Shown: piece by piece, positions 15,286-23,456 of the stretch
How the letters are laid out: each line of letters begins with the position of its first letter
Numbering within the stretch: the first letter of the stretch is position 1
From: Alphaproteobacteria bacterium
GTDB taxonomy: Bacteria; Pseudomonadota; Alphaproteobacteria; Rs-D84
Assembly (NCBI GenBank): GCA_017534945.1
Contig: JAFXVB010000028.1
Coordinates: forward strand, 1-36,634
Length of the DNA stretch: 36,634 nt
Direction: 5' to 3'
The notes under the pieces: generated by a model
The model's database searches: none
Told to the model about the DNA's origin: nothing
The model's input: the letters and a program-made list of their open reading frames with translations, nothing else
Position numbers and translations under genes: made by a program

Positions 15286-15397
15286 GGCAAACGCTAGTTT
15301 GCCGGTTGGGTTCGAAAACAAGTAGATTTCGCAAGTATAACGCAGCGAAATCGTTACGGTTTCCCCGCAGACACGAAGTGGCGAGGGAATCCCTTTG
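15286..15397 (+). repeat. Second diverged copy of the tRNA-associated repeat
   Basis: Begins with a perfect hairpin GGCAAAC-GCTA-GTTTGCC (15286-15303), followed by CGGTTGGGTTCGA. A second hairpin GATTTCGC / GCGAAATC lies at 15325-15352. It ends GAATCCCTTTGAC. Order and sequence parallel 15018-15094 (hairpin, CGGT, GCGAA blocks, AATCCCTTCGAC). No convincing gene is seen here; a 67-codon open frame across it is discounted. Confidence 0.55.
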
Positions 15398-15502
15398 ACA
15401 AGGTTGAATTAAAAAAAACAATAACCTTTTTCATGTGCTTTCGTTCTTATTGTGTTATTGGTAAAACATAATAGTATAAAAACTGTAAACATGGAGTAAA
15501 AC

Positions 15503-16057
15503 ATGAAATCTACAAAAATATTGGCTTTTGCTTTCCCTTTGATGGCGGGTGGGTATGCAAATGCTGAAATCACAAATCCAAATATTTTGGTTGCTTATTA
15601 TTCGTTAACCGGTAAAACAGAAAAGACCGCCACAGCAATCGCGGATGCGACCGGTGGCACGCTATATAAAATTCAGGTCGCCAAAGATTATCCAACAGAT
15701 ACCAAAGAACGCCGCAAAATTCTTGAAAAAGAAATAGAAGAAAATTTCATGCCACCTTTGGCACCAATGGACACAAACCCAGAAAATTATGATATTATAT
15801 TTTTGGGTTCGCCTGTTTGGGCAAATCATATATCATTACCTGTTAAAAGTTTTTTGGCAAAATACAACCTGTCTGGCAAAAAAGTAATTCCATTTGTCAC
15901 GCACAGTGGCGGTGGTCGTGGGCAAAGTTTTAACGATGTCGCATCGCTTTGCATAAATTGTATTGTTGATATGGACGGTTGGTCGTCTTGGGGTGCATCC
16001 ACCGGACGAGGTGTAAAAAAATGGGCAACCCAACAACTCGCAGATATGACTAAATAA
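15503..16057 (+). CDS. Secreted flavodoxin-like protein
   Basis: 184 aa with a signal peptide (KILAFAFPLMAGGYANA) and then a flavodoxin fold. ILVAYYSLTGKTEKTATAIA carries the FMN phosphate-binding loop, FLGSPVWANHISLPVKSFL is the second FMN loop, and THSGGGRGQSF follows. It resembles the flavodoxin_4 group of predicted exported flavoproteins. GGAG precedes the ATG. Export of a flavodoxin implies a periplasmic redox role, possibly with a membrane partner, but no partner is adjacent. Two Cys near the C terminus (ASLCINCIVD) may form a redox pair. It converges with the 16063 gene with only 5 nt between. Confidence 0.88.
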   Translation: MKSTKILAFAFPLMAGGYANAEITNPNILVAYYSLTGKTEKTATAIADATGGTLYKIQVAKDYPTDTKERRKILEKEIEENFMPPLAPMDTNPENYDIIFLGSPVWANHISLPVKSFLAKYNLSGKKVIPFVTHSGGGRGQSFNDVASLCINCIVDMDGWSSWGASTGRGVKKWATQQLADMTK

Positions 16058-16062
16058 AATTT

Positions 16063-16872
16063 TTATCGTGTGCGCTGTAACACGTTTATGGCGCCACTTT
16101 GCAATAATTCCCAATTATTCAATTTGTTTGGCACTTGTATAAATAATTCGCTGGCATTAAAAGTGTTTTGTTGGTCTGCGAATATGCGTCCGCCAATATT
16201 GGTATGTTGAATCAAATGTGATAAAATATTGCCAAAATTTTGCCATGACATATAGTCTGCGATATTTGACAGGTGTATAAAATCATAACTTTCGGTCAGT
16301 TTCAAATCCACCGCATCAGACCAAATAAAATCAAACGGCTCTTTAATTACATTTCTTAATTGTTCATATTCTTTGGCATTTATCGTATATTTTTCTGTTT
16401 TTTCTTCTATTTCTTGACCAGACGAAAATAAATTTAACCGTAATTTTGAATCTGCGGCATCTGCCAAGTATTTTTGAACATTTATTGGTAAATGCCCAGC
16501 AATATTATCCATTCCGGGCACATTTAATACATTTGTGCTTTTATGTAAATTATTCAATAAATTACGATATTGTTGAATGTCAAAACCTTCTTGTATTGCA
16601 GCAATTTTAATGTCTGTTATAATTTTCGCATTACATGTAATATCAAATGTTGTCACATGTTTTGCACCATACAATTTGCAAAACAAAGGATGATCCCCCG
16701 ATGCCGCCACAGTCAGCACTTTGTCGCGTTTTGCAGGCATAAATTCCATGCTTTTATGTAAATTTTCATTTGTTAAAATATACGCGGGCGCATAGCGCAA
16801 CCAGCGTTTGTCGCTTAAAGTACTTATGCTTTTTAAGTGTAATGCCTCGGCGGCACTTGGTTTAAAATCCAT
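16063..16872 (-). CDS. SAM-dependent methyltransferase-like protein (DUF3419-like)
   Basis: 269 aa. A Rossmann glycine-loop-like segment is VLTVAASGDHPLFCKLYGAK, followed by VTTFDIT with the acidic residue expected to bind the ribose of SAM. Further on, YDFIHLSNIADYM resembles the motif after strand 4. The pattern is reminiscent of DUF3419/BtaA-type aminocarboxypropyl transferases, but the match is loose, so the substrate is unknown. No signal peptide is seen. GGGAG lies before the ATG at 16872, and a strong promoter of the shared TTGTATTATATT type is upstream. A simple methyltransferase of another class remains possible. Confidence 0.62.
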   Translation of the reverse strand: MDFKPSAAEALHLKSISTLSDKRWLRYAPAYILTNENLHKSMEFMPAKRDKVLTVAASGDHPLFCKLYGAKHVTTFDITCNAKIITDIKIAAIQEGFDIQQYRNLLNNLHKSTNVLNVPGMDNIAGHLPINVQKYLADAADSKLRLNLFSSGQEIEEKTEKYTINAKEYEQLRNVIKEPFDFIWSDAVDLKLTESYDFIHLSNIADYMSWQNFGNILSHLIQHTNIGGRIFADQQNTFNASELFIQVPNKLNNWELLQSGAINVLQRTR

Positions 16873-16898
16873 TTAATACTCCCTGTCTTACTATATGT

Positions 16899-16926
16899 AA
16901 TATAATACAAATAATAAAATTGTCAA
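16899..16926 (-). promoter_or_regulatory. Promoter of the 16063 gene
   Basis: On the minus strand: TTGACA (16921-16926), a 16-bp spacer ending TTTGTAT and TATATT (16899-16904). One of four promoters here with this near-identical core. Confidence 0.75.
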
Positions 16927-16989
16927 TATTTTATGTCTTTACATTATGGTTTTATTTGTTGTATCTTCGCCCCAGGGGAAGGATAAAAA

Positions 16990-17718
16990 ATGATTTATCA
17001 TGTTTATGACAAAACAAAATTAACAGATGTGCCGTCAAACGATGCAAATAATCAATGGGTTGATTTTAATGATTTCTATAAAATTGATGGGGTGGGGGCA
17101 AATGATATTGTTGTCAAAGAACTGATAAATTCGGACGATTTTCTGCGTATGATTTTGCGTCGATTAAATCCAAATAAAAACTTTATAAGTCATTGTTTTT
17201 ATTTTGAAAAACCAAAACGCGCACCGGAATTTATGTCAAGTTTTATTGTGACAGATGCGGCTTTGAACCAATTTCCAACATTGCAAGACAGGGTTAAAAT
17301 CGCACAAAATGCATTGGATTTTTGTGCCAAAACAAAAATTTTTGGCGAAATTCGTCCGTTGGTCACATTTTTAAATCACTCTGGTCACTTTAATATAAAA
17401 AATCCAACCGCATGTGCCAGTCATTTGCTTGTTCACGAATGTGAACGCACGATGGCTGAACTGGGCGATTTTTGCGATTATCAATTGGATTGCTGCCTTT
17501 CACAAAATGCCCGTGATATTAAAAAAGTGGGGCAAAACCGTAATACCAACATAATTGTTGCAAATGATATAAACGAAGGGAATTCTATTGTTAAATCATT
17601 TTTACTTAATGGTTGGGCGGGATACGGATACTTGACTGGTCTGGATTTGAAAATTGTTATGAATTCGCGTGCAAACCTGGGGGATAACCAACTTGCTATT
17701 GCCAAAATAGTGAAATAA
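16990..17718 (+). CDS. Divergent phosphate acetyl/butyryl-transferase-like protein
   Basis: 242 aa with AAGGA before the ATG. The C-terminal half matches the PTA_PTB fold: TNIIVANDINEGNSIVKSFL corresponds to the family's PDLEAGN-K segment, then GWAGYGYLTGLDLKIVMNSR to the G..LG...P....SR segment. The N-terminal part is not alignable by eye and is shorter than in the roughly 300-aa enzymes. Known relatives move acyl groups between CoA and phosphate. Given the shortening and lack of an adjacent acetate/butyrate kinase gene, activity is uncertain. Confidence 0.6.
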   Translation: MIYHVYDKTKLTDVPSNDANNQWVDFNDFYKIDGVGANDIVVKELINSDDFLRMILRRLNPNKNFISHCFYFEKPKRAPEFMSSFIVTDAALNQFPTLQDRVKIAQNALDFCAKTKIFGEIRPLVTFLNHSGHFNIKNPTACASHLLVHECERTMAELGDFCDYQLDCCLSQNARDIKKVGQNRNTNIIVANDINEGNSIVKSFLLNGWAGYGYLTGLDLKIVMNSRANLGDNQLAIAKIVK

Positions 17719-17760
17719 TGTAGTCCCGAAAAATTTCATGATAAAAAATAAAAAAATTGC

Positions 17761-17789
17761 TTGAAAATAGGCTTGTTTTGCGCTATATT
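17761..17789 (+). promoter_or_regulatory. Promoter for trcR (and probably rpoD)
   Basis: TTGAAA (17761-17766), an exact 17-bp spacer and TATATT (17784-17789). It predicts a start near 17796 and a leader of about 20 nt that carries the AAAAAAGGA ribosome binding site. Confidence 0.7.
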
Positions 17790-17816
17790 GCATGGCGTTA
17801 CAAAAAAGGATTTTTC

Positions 17817-18350
17817 ATGAATTACCCGTATATGCCAAAATCTACCGCGTTATGGTTGATTGAAAATACATCGCTTACATTTGAACAAATTGCTGATTTC
17901 TGCGGCATGCATGAATTAGAGGTTAAAAATATCGCCGACGCTGAAAGTCATAAAATGCAAGGGCTGGACCCTGTATTGAACGGTCAATTGACTCGCGAAA
18001 ATATTCGTGCGGCCGAAGCAGATCCATCTGTGCGCCTTGTTTTGACCGAAACAATTGTTGCAGCCCAGGAAAAAAATAAACGCAGTGGCGGCTATACACC
18101 AAAATTACATCGTCAAAATCGCATGGGTGGTATTTTGTGGATTTTGAAAAATTATCCAGAATTATCAGATGCCCAGGTTGCCCGCCTGATGCGCAGTACG
18201 AATCCAACGGTTTCATCTGTTCGTAACAAAACACACAAAGATTATGCGGATATTCATGTTTGCAACCCAATCACATTGGGATTGGTGTCCGAAGGTGTTT
18301 TAAAGGAAGAAGTGACCAAGGCTCAAAAAAAAGCGCAGAAAAACAAATAA
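17817..18350 (+). CDS. trcR: Cell-cycle transcriptional regulator TrcR (DUF1013)
   Basis: An alphaproteobacterial regulator of the DUF1013 family. The start at 17817 (after AAAAAAGGA) gives the family N terminus YMPKSTALWLIENTSLTFEQ, then IADFCGMHELEVKNIADAE, GLDPVLNGQLTRENIRAAE, and the second helix-turn-helix-like part GGILWILKNYPELSDAQVAR with LMRSTNPTVSSVRNKTH. The length, 177 aa, is typical. The gene is 27 nt upstream of rpoD on the same strand and may be co-transcribed with it, which would link a cell-cycle regulator to the housekeeping sigma factor. Confidence 0.93.
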   Translation: MNYPYMPKSTALWLIENTSLTFEQIADFCGMHELEVKNIADAESHKMQGLDPVLNGQLTRENIRAAEADPSVRLVLTETIVAAQEKNKRSGGYTPKLHRQNRMGGILWILKNYPELSDAQVARLMRSTNPTVSSVRNKTHKDYADIHVCNPITLGLVSEGVLKEEVTKAQKKAQKNK

Positions 18351-18377
18351 AAATCTTTAATTGAAAAAGGTTTGTTG

Positions 18378-20468
18378 ATGACTAAAAAATTGGATGACGC
18401 AACCAAAATGTTGGTTGATTCATTGCCAGAAAATCTTCAAAAACTGGCAAGTTCGGCAATTGAAAACGGCTATTTTTCGCAAAGCGATTTTCAAGAGGCA
18501 AGTACCTTGGACGAAGTTCCAAATGATGAACAGGCCGAAGTTCTGGATTTCTTTCAGCAAGATTTGGGACTCGAAGTTGTCGAATCCGAAAGTTATTCCA
18601 AGGATATGGACCGTTATTATCATGCCGAAGAAGATGATGACGAACCACGCGATAAAAGTCGTGACCTGTTAAATGCCGAAGCAGAACAGGTTGATGTCAA
18701 TGATGAAGATTATGACCATTACGCAAAACAATTGGAACGCAGTCAAACCGGAACATTGGTCTTGGGTGTCCAAGATTCTGTCCAATCTTATTTGAAACAA
18801 ATTGGTACAGTTCAATTATTGACCGCTGCCGGCGAAGTCGCAATTGCCCAAAGGATTGAGGCTGCATCGCGTTTGATGGTTTATGGCTTGTGCGAAAGTC
18901 CAATGACGATTCAGGCTATGTTGGATTGGTATCAACAACTGATAAACGAAGATATTCGTTTGCGTTATATTATCAACTTGGAAGTAATGTATTCTTCCGA
19001 AGCGGAACAAAAATCACTTGCCGCGATTTCTGAAACATTAAAATCCAAGGGCGTGGACCAGGTTGACGAATTAAACGATGATGATTTAGATGATTTAGAA
19101 GAATCCACCACAATCGAAGATGATGAAGATGATGAAGAAGATGAAGACGAAGACGGTATAAAAAAGGAAGAAACCCCACGTGGTTCTTCGGGTGTGCCAA
19201 TTCCTGTTATGGAAGATGCGGTTATGCCGTTGGTTGTGGATTTGTTTACAAAAATTAAACGCATCTTTAACAGCATGCAAAAATTACAAGCAAATCGTTT
19301 AGCAAACTTACTGGTATCCAATAAACCGGACGAAGAATTGGAAAAGAAATATAACAAAATGCGTCTGGAATTATTCGAAAATGTCAGCAAAATCCGCCTT
19401 AATGATGACCGTATTGCGGAAATCTTGGAACAATTGACCAAACGCGACCAATTATTAATGGGACTTGAAGGTAAGTTATTGCGTCTTGCCATGGCGAACA
19501 AGGTTAAACGCGAAGATTTCTTGGCGGAATATACTGGTAATGAAATCAATCGTAATTGGGTTAAAAAATTACAAAAACATAAAAATCCAGTCTGGGCAAA
19601 TTTTGCAAAGAAATGTGAAAAAGAAATTTTAAAAATCCAAGAAGATATTACGAATATCGCAAATGAAACCGGTCAACCAACTGCGGAATATAAAAAGGTC
19701 GTGGAATTGGTTCGTCGCGGACAAAGCGAGGCCGCACGTGCAAAACGCGAAATGATAGAGGCAAATTTGCGTCTTGTTATCAAATTTGCGAAAAAATCCA
19801 GCAATCGCGGCCTGGGACTTGATTTTTCGGACTTGGTCCAAGATGGCAATATCGGTTTGATGAAGGCTGTGGATAAATTTGATTATCGTTTAGGAAATAA
19901 ATTTTCAACATATGCAACAAATTGGATTCAACAGGGCATTTCGCGCAGTATTGCCGACCAGGCGCGCACGATTCGTATACCTGTGCATATGATTGATAAT
20001 ATACATAAAATCCAACGTGCAACGCGTCAATTTATGCATAAATATGGTCGCGCCCCAACGGCTGAAGAATTGTCAAAAATTATCTACTTGCCGGTGGATA
20101 AGATTCACAAGGCTATGAAGGTGAACTTGAAACCAATATCACTCGAAGCGCCTGTGGGAACCGAAGACGACAGCAGTCGTATTGAAATTATCGCAGATGA
20201 AACAGCCAAGAATCCATTTGTATCTGCGGCACAAAAGAATTTGCGTAAAATTGTCACACAAATTTTGTCGGAATTGGATCCAAAAGAAGAAACAGTCTTG
20301 CGTCAACGTTTCGGGATGAGTACGAATAAAACCAGTACCCTGGAAGAGGTTGGTGAATACATCGGTGTGACACGTGAACGTATTCGTCAAATCGAACAAA
20401 AGGCGTTGAACAAGTTGAAACACCCAACTCGTGCCCGCAAATTACGCAGTTTCTTGGAAGAAGATTAA
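18378..20468 (+). CDS. rpoD: RNA polymerase primary sigma factor (sigma-70)
   Basis: The housekeeping sigma factor, 696 aa. The ATG at 18378 is chosen over two preceding in-frame TTGs, with AAAAAGG upstream. Region 1.2 is DSVQSYLKQIGTVQLLTAA. An acidic non-conserved insert includes EEDEDEDG near residues 245-265. Regions 2.1-2.4 include ANLRLVIKFAKKSSNRGLGL, DLVQDGNIGLMKAVDKFDY and FSTYATNWIQQGISRSIADQ. Region 3 is HMIDNIHKIQRATRQF, and region 4.2 is EVGEYIGVTRERIRQIEQKA. Its -10/-35 recognition residues look standard, in line with the TTGACA/TATAAT-type promoters found throughout this window. Confidence 0.98.
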   Translation: MTKKLDDATKMLVDSLPENLQKLASSAIENGYFSQSDFQEASTLDEVPNDEQAEVLDFFQQDLGLEVVESESYSKDMDRYYHAEEDDDEPRDKSRDLLNAEAEQVDVNDEDYDHYAKQLERSQTGTLVLGVQDSVQSYLKQIGTVQLLTAAGEVAIAQRIEAASRLMVYGLCESPMTIQAMLDWYQQLINEDIRLRYIINLEVMYSSEAEQKSLAAISETLKSKGVDQVDELNDDDLDDLEESTTIEDDEDDEEDEDEDGIKKEETPRGSSGVPIPVMEDAVMPLVVDLFTKIKRIFNSMQKLQANRLANLLVSNKPDEELEKKYNKMRLELFENVSKIRLNDDRIAEILEQLTKRDQLLMGLEGKLLRLAMANKVKREDFLAEYTGNEINRNWVKKLQKHKNPVWANFAKKCEKEILKIQEDITNIANETGQPTAEYKKVVELVRRGQSEAARAKREMIEANLRLVIKFAKKSSNRGLGLDFSDLVQDGNIGLMKAVDKFDYRLGNKFSTYATNWIQQGISRSIADQARTIRIPVHMIDNIHKIQRATRQFMHKYGRAPTAEELSKIIYLPVDKIHKAMKVNLKPISLEAPVGTEDDSSRIEIIADETAKNPFVSAAQKNLRKIVTQILSELDPKEETVLRQRFGMSTNKTSTLEEVGEYIGVTRERIRQIEQKALNKLKHPTRARKLRSFLEED

Positions 20469-20491
20469 TAAGTCTGGGTGGCCAGAATAAT

Positions 20492-20538
20492 AATTCCCCT
20501 CCTGTGGAGGGGTGCCCATAGGGCGGGGAGGGTGAATT
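20492..20538 (+). repeat. Solitary palindromic repeat related to the queA cassette ends
   Basis: AATTCCCCTCC-TGT-GGAGGGG forms a hairpin, followed by TGCCCATAGGGCGGGG. This matches the left end of the queA cassette (567-610) in order and almost all positions outside the hairpin loop. It lies 24 nt after rpoD with no DUF559 gene beside it. Confidence 0.8.
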
Positions 20539-20571
20539 ACCCGAGAGAGAATAAATCAATAAGGAAACCTG

Positions 20572-21165
20572 ATGAAAAATATTCTCTTGTTTTGTAACGG
20601 ATTATCCGGCACAGGGAAAACTACATTTATAAATACATATGCGATACCGAATGGTTATCATAATTTAATTTCTGCGACAACGCGTAAAATGCGTGAAGGC
20701 GAACTTGACGGCGTTTCATATTATTTTCGTGATGAAAAGTATTTTGAAACAGAAAAATTCGCAACATACCTATTTGTGAACGAGGCTTTTTGGAAACCCG
20801 GCGAACCAAAATGGTTGTACGGTGTTCCTGAATTTGAAATTGAACAAAATTTAGGCAAAAATTTGATATATGATGTGATTCAGCCACGTTATACGCGTGA
20901 ATTGATGAACTGGTTTGTTGCACATAAATTGGATGAACAGTATGAATTCAAGGTTGCTTATTTCACCACTAAACAAGATAACTTTGAAATTGCCGAACAA
21001 CGCGCGGTTATGCAAAATGATTTGGCTGTCCGGCGTGCAAATACTTGCACATGGGACGACTTTGCTCGGGCGCGTGTAAATGTCGATTATGTCACAATGC
21101 CACGCGATAATAAACCAAATGTGGATTTAATCAAACTTGTCCAATCCGCCCAAAACATAAAATAA
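20572..21165 (+). CDS. Guanylate-kinase-like P-loop protein
   Basis: 197 aa with AAGGAAA before the ATG. The Walker A is LLFCNGLSGTGKTTFINTYA. SATTRKMREGELDGVSYYF matches the guanylate kinase GMP-binding segment TTRxxRxGExDGxxYxF. The remainder, including VIYDVIQ-like and RAVMQNDLAVRR parts, is diverged. Authentic Gmk phosphorylates GMP to GDP. Because the sequence departs from standard Gmk after the first 55 residues, it may act on another nucleotide or a modified one. It is followed 23 nt later by a NADAR gene, and the pair are probably one operon. Confidence 0.75.
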   Translation: MKNILLFCNGLSGTGKTTFINTYAIPNGYHNLISATTRKMREGELDGVSYYFRDEKYFETEKFATYLFVNEAFWKPGEPKWLYGVPEFEIEQNLGKNLIYDVIQPRYTRELMNWFVAHKLDEQYEFKVAYFTTKQDNFEIAEQRAVMQNDLAVRRANTCTWDDFARARVNVDYVTMPRDNKPNVDLIKLVQSAQNIK

Positions 21166-21188
21166 TTTCGTGTATAAAGGATATGTGT

Positions 21189-21647
21189 ATGCCCCAAGAA
21201 ATTAGATTTTGTACACCCGATGGCCCATATTGGTTTTTAAGCCCTTTGGCTAAATTTCCAATAAAAATGTCTGTTGATGGTGGGGATTATATTTTCCCCA
21301 GTACGGAACATTATTATCAAGCGATGAAATTTTATGCAACCGATATACGGTTTAGCACAATTATTAATTTGGAAAATCCAGACGACGCGCGTTTGCTGAC
21401 AAAAACACCAAAATACAAAATAAATCGCAGGGATGACTTTGATAAGAATAAGTTTGATATTATGGAACGCGGATTGCGGGCGAAATTTGCTCAAAATCCA
21501 ACGGCTGCTGAAATGTTAAAACAAACAGGGGATGCGATATTGATAAAATCTTGTCCTGTATGCTATAAATGCGGCTTTGGTATCGGCAGTGGCACAAATC
21601 GTATTGGAAAAACTTTAATGCAAATAAGGGCGGAATTGCAAAGATAA
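21189..21647 (+). CDS. NADAR domain (YbiA-like) protein
   Basis: 152 aa. The start at 21189 is preferred because AAAGGAT is 8 nt upstream; an ATG two codons earlier is too close. NADAR landmarks: YWFLSPLAKFPI near the N terminus, FPSTEHYYQAMKFYA, INLENPDDARLLTK, MERGLRAKFAQNP, TGDAILIKS, and NRIGKTLMQIRAEL at the end. Studied members include an N-glycosidase acting on riboflavin intermediates and enzymes removing ADP-ribose from guanine. Here the usual acidic residue after the TGD..LI segment is Lys-Ser, followed by an unusual CPVCYKCGFG stretch with three Cys, so activity may differ. Confidence 0.85.
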   Translation: MPQEIRFCTPDGPYWFLSPLAKFPIKMSVDGGDYIFPSTEHYYQAMKFYATDIRFSTIINLENPDDARLLTKTPKYKINRRDDFDKNKFDIMERGLRAKFAQNPTAAEMLKQTGDAILIKSCPVCYKCGFGIGSGTNRIGKTLMQIRAELQR

Positions 21648-21684
21648 CACAAAATCATTCAAATCGAATATAAAGCGAAATGTG

Positions 21685-21712
21685 TTGACAAAACGATGTG
21701 TTGTGCTATTGT
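21685..21712 (+). promoter_or_regulatory. Predicted promoter of the PcfJ-like gene
   Basis: TTGACA (21685-21690), a 16-bp spacer and TATTGT (21707-21712). The gene starts 24 nt later with a weak AGGG ribosome binding site. Confidence 0.55.
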
Positions 21713-21736
21713 TTTGGTCAGGGTACAGAATATTAT

Positions 21737-23440
21737 ATGACAAACGATTTTATTGAATTTTTACCTGATATGCAAAGCGTAAATTCTGAGATAACAACAG
21801 GATTTACACTGTTTTGCGACAATGAAAAGCTGGCAAATGCAATTCGTTTGAATTTGTTATGTGATTTTCACATACATTCTATGATTGATTTTGATGATAA
21901 TGGTGCTTATTCTATTATTCCACTTGAAACGCCAGACGATAAAACTATGCAAAACTTTATCTTTCGTGGTTGGAATTGGGATAAAAGTCAAAAATTTATA
22001 CATTATGCAATCACGTTATATAATCAAGATGCCACAATTAAATTATATAATATGCTGGTTGCGCGCGGGTATGATGCGATTTTGATAAATAATAATATGC
22101 AATTAACAGTAAAATGTTTAGACGATTCTCCGCGAAATACTGAAATCAAAGCATTAACCCAAGAATTAATAAAGTTCCAAAAATCATCTCCTGTATCTTT
22201 GGATAATTACTTTAATAAATTATTATTCTGTGGCAAAATAGAAAAAACAGAATATCGCCAAATTCGCAAACAAGAGTTCAGTCTTGATGAAGTGGAACAA
22301 GAGCGAGATATAATAATTCGCGGAATGTTATATCAATATTTTTATAAACGTATTCGTTCTTATTTGATGCCTACGGTATTTTCAAAAAAATTTGATGCAA
22401 ATAAATTAGATGATAAAACGAAAAGAAATATAAATTTAATTCGTGACTATTTGTATGCCGTTGCAGAAAAATATATAGATATGCAAATGATGAATGCAAT
22501 CAGGACAAATCACTCTATTTTTGTGCGCTTTGACTATTTGAAAAGTTGTAATCAGTATAAAGATTATCGTTCGGTACTGAAATTAGCAAAACAGTGGTAT
22601 AAAGAAAAATTACAAAAGGAAAAAATCAAAGAATACAATCTCAGGATGTCTGAAAAAGGCACATATAAAATAATGAATTGTGGTCCTGATTATTATGTCG
22701 TCCAATTATTTACCCCAAAAGCACCGGATTTTGAAGGTAGTATGCTAAATCATTGTGCTGGTGATGGTTATTATGATAATCAAGTACACAAAGAAAATGT
22801 ACAAATATATTCTATACGTGATTATCGTGGTATTCCGCACCTGACTCTGGAAGTAAATGATGGTAAAATAGTTCAATGTTATGGTTATAAAAATCATGTG
22901 CCGTGCGATGCAAAGTTAAGGCAGGTCGTACGTGCGTTGATGCGTCAAGAAAAATTGGACTTGCCAGATATAAACAGTTGGAATAAATTGATTGCATATA
23001 TAAAGCAAGATGGTGTTTTATATGATCTATTTGATTTGCCAAAAGATTTTATAGCACAAAGTACTATAAATTTAAGCGGTATGGATTTACATCAATTGCC
23101 TGATATGTCGACAGTAAAAGTCAAGGGTGATTTTTGGTGTCCAACAAATCAATTATCCACCATTGATGGCGCGCCCTATTCGGTTTCGGGGCATGTTAAA
23201 CTTAGTTATAATCCAATTACATCATTACGCGGATTTCCTCGGCATGTTGGGGGCAAGATTTATTTATCGCATACAAATTTAACCGCCAAATCATTTGTGC
23301 CACTTTATATCGAAAACAAACTTGATGATATTATCGGTTTGGACGACAAAACCATTGCTGCATGGAAACAACAAATAGCACAAAGAAAACACAAATTACA
23401 AACAATTATTACGTCGTTGAGTCAAAGAATTTCAAAATAA
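21737..23440 (+). CDS. PcfJ-like protein with C-terminal phage-type leucine-rich repeats
   Basis: 567 aa. I chose the ATG at 21737 because the longer frame begins before the promoter. Residues 1-330 are not recognised. A PcfJ-like core follows at about 335-410: GSMLNHCAGDGYYDNQV, then IYSIRDYRGIPHLTLEVNDG and KIVQCYGYKNHVP. PcfJ-type proteins are named from conjugative plasmids and also occur in phages and islands; their biochemical role is unclear. Residues about 455-530 hold short repeats of the G.F.C..N.L..L.GAP..V.G kind (GDFWCPTNQLSTIDGAP, then LSYNPITSLRGFPRHVGG), a repeat I associate with phage and metagenomic proteins. The context with a NADAR and a guanylate-kinase-like gene suggests an accessory locus. 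Confidence 0.72.
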   Translation: MTNDFIEFLPDMQSVNSEITTGFTLFCDNEKLANAIRLNLLCDFHIHSMIDFDDNGAYSIIPLETPDDKTMQNFIFRGWNWDKSQKFIHYAITLYNQDATIKLYNMLVARGYDAILINNNMQLTVKCLDDSPRNTEIKALTQELIKFQKSSPVSLDNYFNKLLFCGKIEKTEYRQIRKQEFSLDEVEQERDIIIRGMLYQYFYKRIRSYLMPTVFSKKFDANKLDDKTKRNINLIRDYLYAVAEKYIDMQMMNAIRTNHSIFVRFDYLKSCNQYKDYRSVLKLAKQWYKEKLQKEKIKEYNLRMSEKGTYKIMNCGPDYYVVQLFTPKAPDFEGSMLNHCAGDGYYDNQVHKENVQIYSIRDYRGIPHLTLEVNDGKIVQCYGYKNHVPCDAKLRQVVRALMRQEKLDLPDINSWNKLIAYIKQDGVLYDLFDLPKDFIAQSTINLSGMDLHQLPDMSTVKVKGDFWCPTNQLSTIDGAPYSVSGHVKLSYNPITSLRGFPRHVGGKIYLSHTNLTAKSFVPLYIENKLDDIIGLDDKTIAAWKQQIAQRKHKLQTIITSLSQRISK

Positions 23441-23456
23441 AACTCCAAGGCGTTTT

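Noticed and set aside
15195..15398. Plus- and minus-strand small frames in the 15.2-15.4 kb stretch
   Set aside because: They coincide with hairpin repeats and a terminator-like stem. Composition and the lack of ribosome binding sites argue against coding.
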